This document shows, piece by piece, positions 24,601 through 34,203 of a stretch of DNA of 64,000 nt. The stretch comes from Parapristionchus giblindavisi (lineage: Eukaryota > Nematoda > Chromadorea > Rhabditida > Diplogasteridae). Position numbers and translations under genes: made by a program. Location: positions 1,798,001 through 1,862,000 of the forward strand of contig CALSFV010000002.1 in NCBI GenBank assembly GCA_943737045.1, read 5' to 3'. The stretch's first letter is position 1. Every line of letters starts with the position of its first letter. The notes below the pieces were generated by a model. That model was not told where the DNA came from, did not search any database, and worked only from the letters and a program-made list of their open reading frames with translations.

Positions 24601-26229
24601 TACCGTAATCTTCCTCCGTGGTTCAATTCACAGTATCATCGTGTCATATTTGTGAATTCATATTTGATTTTTGAAATACGTTATTTTCATTTTTTAAATT
24701 TATTTAAAATTTATTTGTCACGTGCATTTGATGCAAATGAGGAAAAGGCTCTCCATAAACGCATTTAAAACACGTTATATAATTATAGAGAGTAAATCGG
24801 GTTAGGAGACACCTGGAGACACTCCGAGTGTCCCCGGAAACTTCTGTTAAGGGGGAGATTATGCGGGACTGTAAGTCAATCATGATGAATATCGCCATGC
24901 TGGTCATTAGTTTCAACGGTTGAAGATATTACGGTTCAGATATCATTCCGTACTGCGCGTCCAAGTTCGCCGCCATGGCTATTCAGGAGGGTCTGGAGAA
25001 CGAAACGATGAGCGCGAATAAGTGTGGAGTACGGTCAGTGATTTGCCCAATGTTGTTTCTAGAAGTACATTTTATACCAAAAACGAAATATTATCATTTA
25101 ACCATTCCAGTACCGTTAGCGACGCTCTGTGGTTGTCAAAGAAATAAGGTGTTTGACTCATGCGCGCTTTGAAGCAACGTGGGGAATTCTTTTAAATGAA
25201 CCTATTAAAATTTGTTAACGTGATTGTAACACCGCCTCCGCCAAAAAAGGCGCTTGATCTCCTGCACTCCGTGTTCCTTGAATAAGGGGATCTACCTTCA
25301 CCTGTCCTTTTATTAAAATAGTTGTTTGTTGAGTCGATAAAAATAAAATTTCAGATTCACAACTATCTGTCCTGGTTTCTTCCAGTCAGCTCTCGTTGAG
25401 GAATTCACGTACGTTTCACGTTATAATATATTAGGAGCGGAACTCGGGGAACAAGACAATGTTTGCATTTTTGAGGCTTTCGATAACAATTTATTATTGA
25501 TTCCGAGCACACTAGTAAACCTATAATATAAAACGCTTTAAAGGTACACTCAAATCTAATTTGGTTCTGGCCACAATCTCTCGTAGACAAAGAAAGCGAG
25601 AGAGTGTCGCCAGAGCGGAGAGTTTCAAATTAGCTCGATGTGTGAGCGGCTTTTTTGCTGAGACCATTCAATTGATGGTTGATCTTTGATCTTTGCAGCG
25701 CCGAGAACAACATCAAGGTTATGTCGGCAGAGCACGTGGCAGATTGGGCGGTCGATGGAATTCTGCGAGATTTGAGAATAGTCATCATCCCCAAGTACAT
25801 GTACATCATGTACGCTCTCAAAGGGTCAGTATTTTAACTTCTTTGAAGGCACACCCCGAGCTAATGTGATACTTTCCGCTCTGCTAATACTCCCTCGGAG
25901 ATAAAGAAAGCGACAGTGTATTGCTAGAGCGGAGAGTTTCAAATTAGCCCGCGGTGGGCCTTTAAATCCATATGGAAAAAATACAATGGAAAACACGCAC
26001 ATTTTTGCCATACATACATAGCTGCATTAGTGTACTATGTAGAAATCTGCTGTTTTTTACTATTTCAAGTATTACTTTTTTTATGTTCGCACCTGTCACA
26101 AGTGTATCAAATAAAAATAAATGAATACATAAATACGTAAATAAATATTATTTTTAAATAAATATAAAAATCTCAAATTTCAGCCTGCTTCCACGACGAT
26201 CCATTGCTCGTCTGCTCTTCGGAAAATAA
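18604..26229 (+). CDS. Membrane-anchored short-chain dehydrogenase/reductase (11 exons, 296 aa)
   Basis: Exons: 18604-18669, 18745-18816, 19175-19321, 19558-19629, 19807-19860, 20225-20290, 20700-20793, 24940-25033, 25355-25408, 25699-25824, 26184-26229; all phases fit. Residues 1-40 are a hydrophobic N-terminal anchor, followed by YKDVTGK. The Rossmann cofactor motif is TGGAAGLG (about 51-58), then NNAG (about 130), the catalytic Ser in SVVSLAG, YCASK with Tyr-x3-Lys, and the CPGFF turn. Order and length fit the classical SDR family, closest in style to the membrane-bound SDR16C/17-beta-HSD11/retinol-dehydrogenase type, which act on lipid-like alcohols at ER or lipid droplets using NAD(P). 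The substrate cannot be read from sequence. Intron 7 is over 4 kb because a foldback element is inserted there. Two acceptors are made of TGATCTT repeats. Confidence 0.9.
19943..20055. repeat. TTAA-flanked hairpin repeat, copy 3
   Basis: TTAA at 19939-19942 and 20056-20059. Arms AGGAATACCCCATGCTAATTT and its inverse ending GGGGCGTGGCT, with CTCTCTCGTAAACAAAGAAAGTGAGAGAG as the loop region in two halves. It is followed directly by a second, eroded copy (20056-20155) sharing the TTAA. Confidence 0.8.
20056..20155. repeat. Diverged TTAA-type hairpin repeat adjoining copy 3
   Basis: GGACTCTCTGACAATGCTCTCTC and GAGAGTGTTGCCAGAGAGCAGAG form the core arms; the outer arms are short. It abuts the previous copy, so two insertions have accumulated at one TTAA site, or one copy duplicated. 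Confidence 0.5.
20314..20418. repeat. Hairpin repeat, AAAGGGA(A/G)CGT family, second copy
   Basis: The arms contain CAACGGTCTCTTCA near the left and TGAAGAGACCGTTG on the right, ending GTTACGCTCCCTTTAA. The core TCTCGTTGTGAGAGAACAG matches the copy at 14044-14160. Intronic. Confidence 0.65.
20427..20538. repeat. TTAA-type hairpin repeat, copy 4
   Basis: AGGTACACCTCCGAGCCAATTT at the left and its inverse with GCTCGGGTGTCTCT at the right, followed by TTAA (20539-20542). The left TTAA is separated by a few bases, suggesting small later changes. Confidence 0.65.
21037..24871. mobile_element. Palindromic foldback element in an SDR intron (3.8 kb)
   Basis: Long inverted repeats of about 1.7 kb begin CAGTCCCGCATAATCTCCCC and end with the exact inverse (GCGGGACTG). 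Both sides are flanked by TA (21035-21036 and 24872-24873). The arms run to about 22800 and from about 23290, leaving a spacer of roughly 0.5 kb. The arms contain exon-like blocks bounded by AGAA|GTAAGTCTAGAC donors (21630, 21832) and TTTCGCAG or TTCAG acceptors, but no frame stays open through them and no transposase is seen. It is inserted in an intron, so the host gene remains readable. TA duplication suggests a Tc1/mariner-like or related mechanism; this is not proven. Confidence 0.8.
22475..22667. mobile_element. 193-bp nested insertion with 8-bp target duplication
   Basis: ACTGTAAT is repeated at 22467-22474 and 22668-22675. The opposite arm of the foldback (near 23437-23450) carries the uninterrupted single site, a true empty-site control. 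The insert begins CATACATTGCCATACCCTCGC and ends in an imperfect inverse (GCGAGGGTACCGAAAATGTATG). It holds TGACCCACTATATA motifs that recur at about 51860, 54530, 55450, 61330 and 62270. An 8-bp duplication is typical of hAT-type elements. Confidence 0.85.
25542..25650. repeat. TTAA-type hairpin repeat, copy 5
   Basis: TTAA at 25538-25541 precedes AGGTACACTCAAATCTAATTT; the right arm ends TAGCTCGATGTGTGAGC without an adjoining TTAA. The core CTCTCGTAGACAAAGAAAGCGAGAG is intact. Confidence 0.7.
25846..25962. repeat. TTAA-type hairpin repeat, copy 6
   Basis: AGGCACACCCCGAGCTAATGT at the left and GCCCGCGGTGGGCCTTTAA at the right, with the usual CTCCGCTCTGCTAATACTCCCTC core. It lies in the last intron of the dehydrogenase gene. 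Confidence 0.75.
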
Positions 26230-26852
26230 TTTTGGATTTGCTCATAATATGATCTGTCCTGTAATACTAATTGCTTACTTTGGTAGTAGTCATAATGTTA
26301 TATCAGTGCTGGACTGCCATATGTGCTACAACGTGTAATATTGAACTGATAAATGCTGATATTTTTTCCGATTTCGTTTCACCGAGTTGACGGTCTATGC
26401 TGTGCTTAAAGACACAATCTAGTGGAAGAAAGCGAGAGAGTGGGGCCAGAGCGGAGAGGTTCAAATTAGCCAGAGGTGTGGCTTTTAGGGGGCTAATGCG
26501 AAACTCTCCATATTAGACGATAATAATGACTTCACGGAACTAAAGCTAACCGACAGGCACACATGTACAGATTTCTGTGGCATAGGAAGACTAGTTTTTA
26601 GTTTAATTTAATTTAATTTAATTTATCATACATCAAAAAGATGCGACAACATTTGAGAGAACAAGCAAATTAAATGAGAGCATTTGGGGGGGGGGGTTCA
26701 ACGTGATAAGAAGTATATTCAATATCCTCCCGTACCAATTTTATTCTGGAATATATTATTTGATTTGATTAGAAAAGAACAGCATCATACATTACGCAAA
26801 TATAAACTAAAAGGGCACAAGTAACATTCATTTCTTGGTTCATTCATTTAAC
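26230..26852. other. Intergenic between dehydrogenase and small membrane protein
   Basis: Holds a partial TTAA-type hairpin (about 26405-26490). Also present is an AATTTAATTTAATTT run with AACGTGATAAGAAG and ATTTGATTTGATT (26590-26780), matching the LINE-tail family seen at 1490-1610 and 40580-40700. No gene. Confidence 0.45.
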
Positions 26853-28727
26853 ATGAAAAATCCTCGAGCGCGCGGTGAGTATGCGGTGAGTAGTGCTAAC
26901 ATTGAGCTCTTGACTGTGTTTTGAACTTTGAACTTTGATATTTTCAAGCTCCAAGACGCGAAGGAGCCAGAGAAGAACTTTTTTGATCCACCCAGGAAGA
27001 AATCAGCTATCAAAAAGACAGTGCGAGGGAAGAGAAAGGTAACGCATGCATCGATTGCACAACTTTCACTTGAAACACGGATTCAAACACCTCAATATGC
27101 GCCTTCCACCATATGTTATCATCCATCATCCACCATTCGGACTCGTTTGATGTGACTAGGATTGCTTTAACTCTGGTATTTTGCCACTTAAAGTCTACTT
27201 AAACTACGTCACAGACTTTAAGTAGACTTTAAGTAAACTTTAAGTGAAAGAACATTTGACGAAATGCATTACAGTATACCACACCACTTTAAGTAGACTT
27301 ACGTCTCACTTTAAGTTTACTTAAAGTCTACTTAAAGTGGGAAAGTTTAAGTAGACTTTAAGTGGCAAAATACCAGAGAAGGCTTTCATTGTGAACTTTG
27401 CCCCACCCACTTCAAAAACAAAAAAAGTACTCCTAATCGGACTGATGTGACACGTGTGTACATGTAAATCAAAGGCAATATGCCATAACCTTTTTTAGAT
27501 CCAATTTCAATTTCACATATAGGGCGATGTAAACAATAAATTTTGGCAAACTTGTGCTTTTTGCAGGTGTGTGACAACGGCAAACGATTGACAACTTTAT
27601 CGGAGAAATTTGTTGTCAGACTTCAAAAAGTAGAACGATTGTAGTCAATGTATGAAATAAATAAATGTGGCAACAGATAGTGGCTATTTTGTAGACAGAC
27701 AAGAAAACTGAGGATGATACATGTCAGAAAACATTAGTTCAGCCTCTGTAATAGCGCGGCAACAATAAATGGCTAATCACGTTTTCCAAGTTATAAAGAG
27801 GGCGAGGCGGATGCCAGGCGGGTTTGGTGGGCTGCATTAGAGAGGGTGTGCGTGCGAGATGGCATCAAATGATTCTCTCTGTCACACTCTCCGCCGTGTC
27901 ACCAAACCTGTCTGAGGTGCGCCGCTTTGACTAATGAACTATCGTCTCATTATTATGAGGATGTGAAAATGCACCAAAAAATGGAATGACTAGAGAAATG
28001 TGCTTCTTTCTATTCAGACAACATAAAATATTCGTTTTGATGTCAATGAGAAGGCAAGATTCGATTGACATCAAAAAGAAGATTTTTTGTTGTCTGACTA
28101 GAAAGAAGCACATTTCTCTGGTCATGACTTGTATCATCCTCATTTTTCTTGTCTGTCAACAGTTCATTCATTAATTGCAACCACAAATATTTATTAGACA
28201 CATTGACAACAATCTGTATTAAATTTGATGTCTGACTGCAATTGGGTGCGATAAAGTTGTCAATCCTTGTCACGCACCTGCAAAAAGCACAAGTTTGCCA
28301 CAATTTATTGTTTACATCACCCTATATGTCTTGCGAAATTAAGGAACGAAGCCAAAAAAAGATGTATTATCGATTGAGCATTTGCAGGCAGCTATGAAAA
28401 GAGTTAAAACTACGGATTGGATCATCGCCTCATCGATTATATTCCTTGTTTTTGTAATCATCGGCAGCTTTCTAGTCGGTAATCATTTTTTTTATTTAAA
28501 GGTACACCAAGCTATTTTGAAAATCTCTGCTCTTGCAAAACTCTCTAGATTTCTTTGACTGTGAGAGAGCGTGGCCAGAGCAGAGAGTCAAATTAGCTCT
28601 GGGTGCCTTTAAAGTTTAGAAAAATCATTTATTTTTTTGAATTTTAGTGGTGCTCAATGGAAAAGAGCTATTCGACCGTTTCCAAGCTACATACTGTAAC
28701 TATAATCATCATGGTTTTAATACATAA
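26853..28727 (+). CDS. Small single-pass membrane protein (4 exons, 91 aa)
   Basis: Exons: 26853-26874, 26956-27038, 28388-28478, 28648-28727. The N-terminal 48 residues are strongly basic (PRKKSAIKKTVRGKRK), followed by a hydrophobic helix (about 49-67, IIASSIIFLVFVIIGSFLV) and a short hydrophilic tail ending HHGFNT. By the positive-inside rule the basic end would face the cytosol. There is no recognised family. The second exon uses an acceptor at CCAAG (26955), because the nearer AG would give a stop. AATAAA lies at 28795-28800. Intron 2 is filled with hairpin and inverted repeats and holds a possible alternative last exon (27567-27644). Confidence 0.6.
27172..27384. repeat. Hairpin repeat, CTCTGGTATTT family, full copy
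   Basis: Starts CTCTGGTATTTTGCCACTT and ends in the inverse AAGTGGCAAAATACCAGAG. The arms consist of iterated TAAAGTCTACTT / AAGTAGACTTTA units. About 210 bp, intronic. Confidence 0.75.
27480..28335. repeat. Imperfect inverted repeat in the intron of the small membrane gene
   Basis: The left arm (about 27480-27720, with GCAAACTTGTGCTTTTTGCAGGTG) is inverted at about 28125-28335 (CACCTGCAAAAAGCACAAGTTTG). A further palindrome lies between them (GAAATGTGCTTCTTTCTA / TAGAAAGAAGCACATTTC at 27990-28125). Confidence 0.65.
27567..27644 (+). other. Possible alternative terminal exon (25 codons)
   Basis: A strong TTTTTTGCAG-type acceptor opens a phase-0 frame compatible with the exon ending at 27038. 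It ends at TAG (27642-27644), followed within ten bases by AATAAATAAA. The encoded LTTLSEKFVVRLQK is faintly like the first helix of E2F-type winged-helix domains. The same acceptor block exists inverted in the other arm, so it may simply belong to the repeat. Confidence 0.3.
28500..28608. repeat. TTAA-flanked hairpin repeat, copy 7
   Basis: TTAA at 28496-28499 and 28609-28612. Arms AGGTACACCAAGCTATTTTG and inverse ending GCTCTGGGTGCCT. It sits in the last intron of the small membrane protein gene. Confidence 0.8.
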
Positions 28728-29315
28728 TTTTATTTTTTCAGCATAGAGCGTCCGATTTTATTTCGATATTTAGAAGACACACGTTACTGTCGAGAATAAA
28801 GATAATGTTCCAAATGTGTACTACTACTACAGTAATACTACTGCAAACAAATCAATTTTTATAAGAAAATATCTGTGAATGGATGATTAGTTTTAAAATT
28901 AAATATTTGGAAAATAGAATTGATGTATGTAAATGGAATTTTTTTATATTTATCATACTCCATAAACATGTTTCAGCACGTAAAAGAACAAATATTAAAA
29001 GAAATCTGCACACGGGGAAAATAGGGAAAGATACATTTCATATTTGTCCACCTGAGAATGTGTTAGCTTACAAGGGAACCTTTTGGTCTCGTTTTCATTA
29101 CATGAAATGGCAATAGCATGACTGAAATTAATCTTCGATGCTGATTAGGAATCCGTTCTAAAACGTCGCCCAATCGGGCTGAGCTTGGAGAAAATCGATA
29201 TTGAAATTTGGGGGGTGGGTCGATTTGAAAATTCGCGAGGTCTCTCTACACAACAATTCGCGATGGATTTGCTGACTCATCTATCAGACATCGAACCCCC
29301 CCCCCCCAAATTCCG

Positions 29316-29388
29316 TGTAGTGCGGTGGATAAGGTGTCTGCATTCAGTTTTGGCTGTCAGGGGTTCGATCCCACCTTGCAGCACTTTT
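29316..29388 (+). pseudogene. tRNA-like sequence in the foldback element
   Basis: GTGCGGTGGATAAGGTGTCTGC resembles a D-arm/anticodon region and GGGGTTCGATCCC is a clear T arm, ending TGCAGCAC. A truncated copy lies at about 29725-29775 on the minus strand (CAGCACTGGTGGATAAG). Confidence 0.5.
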
Positions 29389-30384
29389 CTTTTGCTGATT
29401 CTGTAGTTGTAAAAATCGAACGTTCAAGCTTGTTTGTCAGTGTAGATCACTATCGATTGAGTTTCTCTTTGATGCTCTTCTGTGCCGTATAAAGGTCTTT
29501 GCGCTTCTTATTCAACCTATATCATGACGATCACACCTTCATTCGTCGTTGTCCTTCTCGCAGAAGTTTAAACCCCATCGTTGGCTCCTTCTGACTTCAC
29601 TCGAAAAGATAGGAAGCTCGCTAAAGTCATCATCTCCAAGCTTCGAGCTAAAGACTCATAGAGATAGATTAAGATAAGACAGACAAGATATAGAGCAAGA
29701 GATAAAGCTTGTTCTATTTACGGCGAGAACAACAGCCAAAAGTGAAAACAGACATCTTATCCACCAGTGCTGGGATTTTTGTTTGGTATTATTTTTGTTT
29801 TTTGGGTTTTTTGGGTTTTTGAGAATTTTTTGTTTGGTATTTTTTGTTTGGTTTTTCTGCAAATAAAAATACCAAAAATACGGATATAGAAATTTAACAC
29901 AAATTTGCTTGAAAAGATAGTTTCTGATCAGTTTTGTTAGTAATTTTTTACCGTAAGATATTTTTGATGAGTGTAATATTACGAAACAGTGTTAAAGAAG
30001 GCTATCCAAAGTTTTTTCGTGATCAAACTGACCGCCAGGACTATAGATATCTCAATAAAAACAAAACTAATTTTCTGTAAAATCATAGATGCCCCGGAAT
30101 TCCGTAATCCGAGCTGAAAGTTCGTTGTTGCACCAAGGAAATGGGGGGGGGGGGTTCGAATTCCCCGGTTCGATCCAAAACTTTTGCTGATTTTTCCTGA
30201 CTGAAATAATGTGTTCCAGGGTAGTTTTTCGTGTTAAGAATGATGAAACAAGTTGTTTCGATGTCATTCTGAGCTGGAAAAACGTGTCAATGGGAAAAAA
30301 CCATACAACTCGAGCTGCAACTAGGCGGATGATACAACGCGCCTTTTCGAATTTTAAAGATGAATATATAGAAAAATGTAAACG

Positions 30385-30455
30385 GTAATCGAAAATACGT
30401 GGCGCGGTTACGAGCGCTCACTACTAACAACTGAGCTACCGGGCTACGTTTTCGT
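30385..30455 (-). pseudogene. tRNA-like sequence, family shared with 51635-51700
   Basis: On the minus strand TAGCCCGGTAGCTCAGTTGTTAG is a good A-box/D-arm, followed by an anticodon-arm-like GAGCGCTCGTAACCGCG and a degraded T arm. A related copy at 51635-51700 has a better T arm (ATCGATTCCCG). Similar flanking sequence (ATCTAATAGA-AA-AGAAT, CCCACGTTCTTCAT) shows that both belong to one dispersed repeat. Confidence 0.5.
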
Positions 30456-31591
30456 TTCTTGAATCTAATAGAAAACAGAATGTCACATAATTGGTCCCAC
30501 GTTCTTCATGATAATACCGCACCAAAATTTCCCGATTTCCTTTCTTTTACCAATCAATAAAATTCTGCCGATAACGAATCGATAGCGAATTTAGCTTCTA
30601 TGTTTAGGGGCCACAACATGGACCAATTGTTTGATGATATTACTTACATAAACAACATAAATATATAAAAAATATATCGAATTACTCAAAACGGCTGTAG
30701 CCGTAAAACACCTGACCGGGAAAAGGTAAGGCAATAGAAGGCATGTACGGTTCGGAACGATTTATTTTTTGAAACGATGTAACATTTTTTTCAAAACGAA
30801 AACACAATTCAAGGGTTGAGATATTTAGTTTGAATTTTGCCTAGTTGTTACTTTTATGGGTACTGAAATCGAATGAGACTCGGCCGAGAATGCTGTGATA
30901 GCTAGAACAACACGAAATCACACTTTCGTGATTTTATTTTGCTATTTTCACCTAATTAAGCTGAACACACAACTTCCGGCCGGGGTTCATTTAATAGAGC
31001 TCATTGATAGCTACAAAATGAGCCCAAACACAGGCCATGACGTTTAGAATTGAGTTTGTGTTTTACTCATCTCGTTTTTCGCCGATTTTGGGTGCGCACA
31101 AAGTGGGCGCTCCGCCCCTATCTATGTTTGATTTAGTTGTTAATATTAAGAATTTTGACTCTCAATTAAGAGTAGTTGTTATTTAAAGGAAGACCAACAC
31201 GAGATAAAGTTAAAATATTCTCGGAAAAGTGGGAAAATAATTTTATTGTTTTTTTTTGTTTTTTTTTTGGTTTTTTTTTGTTTGGTGAGAAAATTTTTTG
31301 TTAAACCCAAACAAAAAATTTTTTGGTCGAAATAATTTTTTGTCCCAGCCCTGTTATCCACACTGGATGTTTGAGAGATGAGTTAGCGAACCCATCGGGA
31401 ATTGTTGTGTAGGAGACTTCGCGAATTTTCAAATCAAGCTACCAAATTTCAATATCGATTTTCTCGAAGCTCAGCGCGATTGGGCGACGTTTTAAAACGG
31501 ATTCCTAATCAGCATCGAAAACTAATTTCTGCCATGCTATTGTCATTTCATGTGATGAAAACGAGACCAAAAGGTTCCCTTGTTAGCTTAA

Positions 31592-32484
31592 GGCCAGTCT
31601 GGCCCATTTGAGTTCAGGAGCAACTTTTCATAACAAAAGACTAGGAGACGTGTTTTCTAAAACTCGTCTCCGGGCCCAGAATGGTGGCAAGCTCGGGTCA
31701 AGTTCAGGGTAGTCATGTCTATGGCTGCATGTTCGAGCGGTACCGGTCCCAAGTCGGTACCATATGGGGAACCATTCGCACCTGAGTTGCAAAATGTTCC
31801 GAATTTACTGGGCGGAGTCTTGGGGAGGGCCAATGAGAGTGGAGGGGGCGGGGCCTTGACAATTCAGCAACCGACATTTCGGCAACGGGGCATAACTCGG
31901 CTCATAGAGGTCCTAGAAATTTGGGATGGGTATCAATGTGATCAGCATCAGCAACACTACCATAACCTACCGTAACCCAGTTCGGTGGGTCAGATGGGGG
32001 CATAACTCGGTTCGTAGGGGGCATAAAAACACGAGATGAGTATCAATGTGATCAGCATCATCAACACTACCGTAATCTAACGTACCCGGTTCGGTGGGTC
32101 AGATCAAGTGCGGTGGGTCAGATTTCACAAAAAATGTCGGAATGGCCACTATCGATTTTTGTAGCAAATGTGTCAAAAATATCCTATCACAAGTCAAGTG
32201 TATTCAATCGGTCAGTAGTCGATAGTAGACGTATCAAATGGTACGGATCGTACATATATGTATTTACCGTGAATGATAGATCATATTTAACCATGTAATA
32301 CATTATCCGTTATTCAAAACAAGATATTAAATGCTAATAAATTTTATTTTCTATGATGGACGGGTATGTGTGATAAAAGAATATTTAGTATATATTTTAA
32401 TATATTATATTTATTGTATTCTAACAATGTTTAGCATTTATTATCTTAAGTTTAGTGCAAAAAATACATTTTCTACAATGATTT
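31592..32484. repeat. Intergenic with a tandem duplication (31880-32115)
   Basis: GGGGCATAACTCGG, ATCAATGTGATCAGCATCA and GGTTCGGTGGGTCAGAT recur about 125 bp apart, twice in full and once partly. The rest is AT-rich with no gene seen. Confidence 0.6.
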
Positions 32485-32524
32485 TAAATCGCGCGCGGTT
32501 TCCACCGCGATTCAATAAAACTAA

Positions 32525-33580
32525 AAGAACCCCTACCACAAGGAAGTGCGGATGCAGTAGGGGGCCTTCTTTGAGGGCTACGAGCCCTCAAATAAAAGAT
32601 AGTCATTTGGCTTCAGAGAGTATGCATAAATCGTATTCTCTCAAGTTAAATAAAAGTAGAAGAATCTTTTTCACCCAAATGGGCGCCTTTTATTTTGCGC
32701 TAGCGATTGACGGCAAAGACAAATAATGCGTATTGCCGATTTGCGAACCATTATTTGAGGGAACTAATTATCTACGAACACTGCTAATTTATTGTTCTTG
32801 TATTTATCAATTAGCACTGTATTGGAATTGTTTTTACTTCATTTCATTAATATTTTTGAATTGAGCAACGCATCTTTTTACATTTAAATACCTTACCGAG
32901 ATCAACTAAACGGTGGATCTGTAGTGACAAGAGATGGTTCCACTGATCCTTGTTGAGCGCTTTCATAAAGTCTGGCCCGACTATCTTCACAAATTCATCC
33001 TTCCATCTCAATTCGGGTCTTCCTCTCGATCGCTTTGGCCCTTGTGGGTGCCATTCCAACACTCTTCCCAACCATCCGTCACGATCAAGTGAAGATAAGC
33101 GGGCAGCCCATCGCCACCTTCTCAATCTGTTGCACTGGACGAAGTCCGTCCGCCCGTGTCTCTTTATATTAATTCATTCATTTTTAAATTATTTTGTCTT
33201 ATCGTTAAATGAAATGTGCAATGAGGAAATGATTCTCATAGTAAGATATTCTCGCATAATTGCAGAGGATCCATAGATATATTATTATATTCGCTGTTCA
33301 AGTAACAGGTTTATGCGCCATCAGTTTGCTGCGATTGACTTTATTATAATTCATTCTATTCTTCACTAAACTAAGGCAATCTTCGACGCATATAAGATCT
33401 TCGAAATCGCTAGCGAAAAATAAAAGGCGCCCATTTGGGTGAAAAAGATTCTTTTACTTTTATTTAACTTGAGAGAATACGATTTATGCATACTCTCTGA
33501 AGCCAAATGAATATCTTTTATTTGAGGGCTCGTAGCCCTCAAAGAAGGCCCTCTACTGTATCCGCACTCCCTTGTGGTAG
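32525..33580. mobile_element. Inverted repeat enclosing a LINE reverse-transcriptase tail
   Basis: CTACCACAAGGAAGTGCGGAT-type sequence at 32534 is inverted at about 33558-33580. The inversion extends over about 180 bp (through AAAGGCGCCCATTTGGGTG) to 32705 on the left and 33410 on the right. The 0.7-kb spacer holds the coding remnant at 32871-33170. A poly-hairpin unit with captured retrotransposon sequence is the simplest reading. Confidence 0.7.
32871..33170 (-). pseudogene. C-terminal remnant of a non-LTR retrotransposon polyprotein
   Basis: The minus-strand frame contains LRRWRWAARLSSLDRDGWLGR, then the RSRGRPELRWKDE motif and a Trp-containing tail. This matches the end of RTE/related LINE polyproteins, which usually read GH-R plus RGRP-RW-D. 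Only about 100 residues remain; the polymerase and endonuclease domains are absent. It is enclosed between inverted repeats and is certainly not an active element. Confidence 0.75.
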
Positions 33581-34203
33581 GTGTAAGTAGACTTTAAGTT
33601 TCAAAATACCAGAGTAGAGGCTTCTCTTGATAAATGTGCTAATGAATGGGTTATGGAATGCGGAAGAAAGCGTAGCCTAAATGCAGCATCGATTTATTCG
33701 ATTTATTCGATTCAGGAATGAAATACAGGAGTTTATTCACATAAAATTCACGAGGATAACAACCAGTGTTCCTGAGGAAAATATTCCGTTACATGAATAA
33801 ATAATACAATTTTAAATAATAAATACAATTTTAGAGCATTGTTAGATTTTATGAATTTTGCAATGTAGCTTTTGCGTGTTTGCTGCTACACACAGAGAAA
33901 AAAGTGTTAAATAAAAATCCCCGTGTGACCGCGCGCTCATTTGACACCTATGGTGTGTTATATATAACACCAAGAAGTGTTACATATAACACTTTTTCGG
34001 CTGTACTCCTGATACATCCATAAGGTGTTATATCGAAGTCACTTTGCGATAGATGGTGTATGCATTTCTTCATTTTGCTTACTGTAATTTCATTCTTGCT
34101 GTGGCGGAGGAATTTTTTTTTAAATTTAAATTTTAATCGTTTTATTACTTTCATGTCGATTTATGTTAACATTTAATGTTATGTTTATTTCATTATCTAT
34201 TAG

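Larger units (their letters stand above)
29062..31591. mobile_element. Foldback element with tRNA-like and G-run segments (2.5 kb)
   Basis: The ends TTAGCTTACAAGGGAACC (left) and GGTTCCCTTGTTAGCTTAA (right) are inverted, and inverted similarity continues for about 240 bp (29062-29310 against 31370-31591). Between them are tRNA-like pieces (29316-29388 plus; 29725-29775 minus; 30385-30455 minus), a G10-type run before GGTTCGAATTCC (30145-30170) and AT-rich filler. No transposase or long ORF. The first 80 bases of the window match its right end. Confidence 0.65.
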
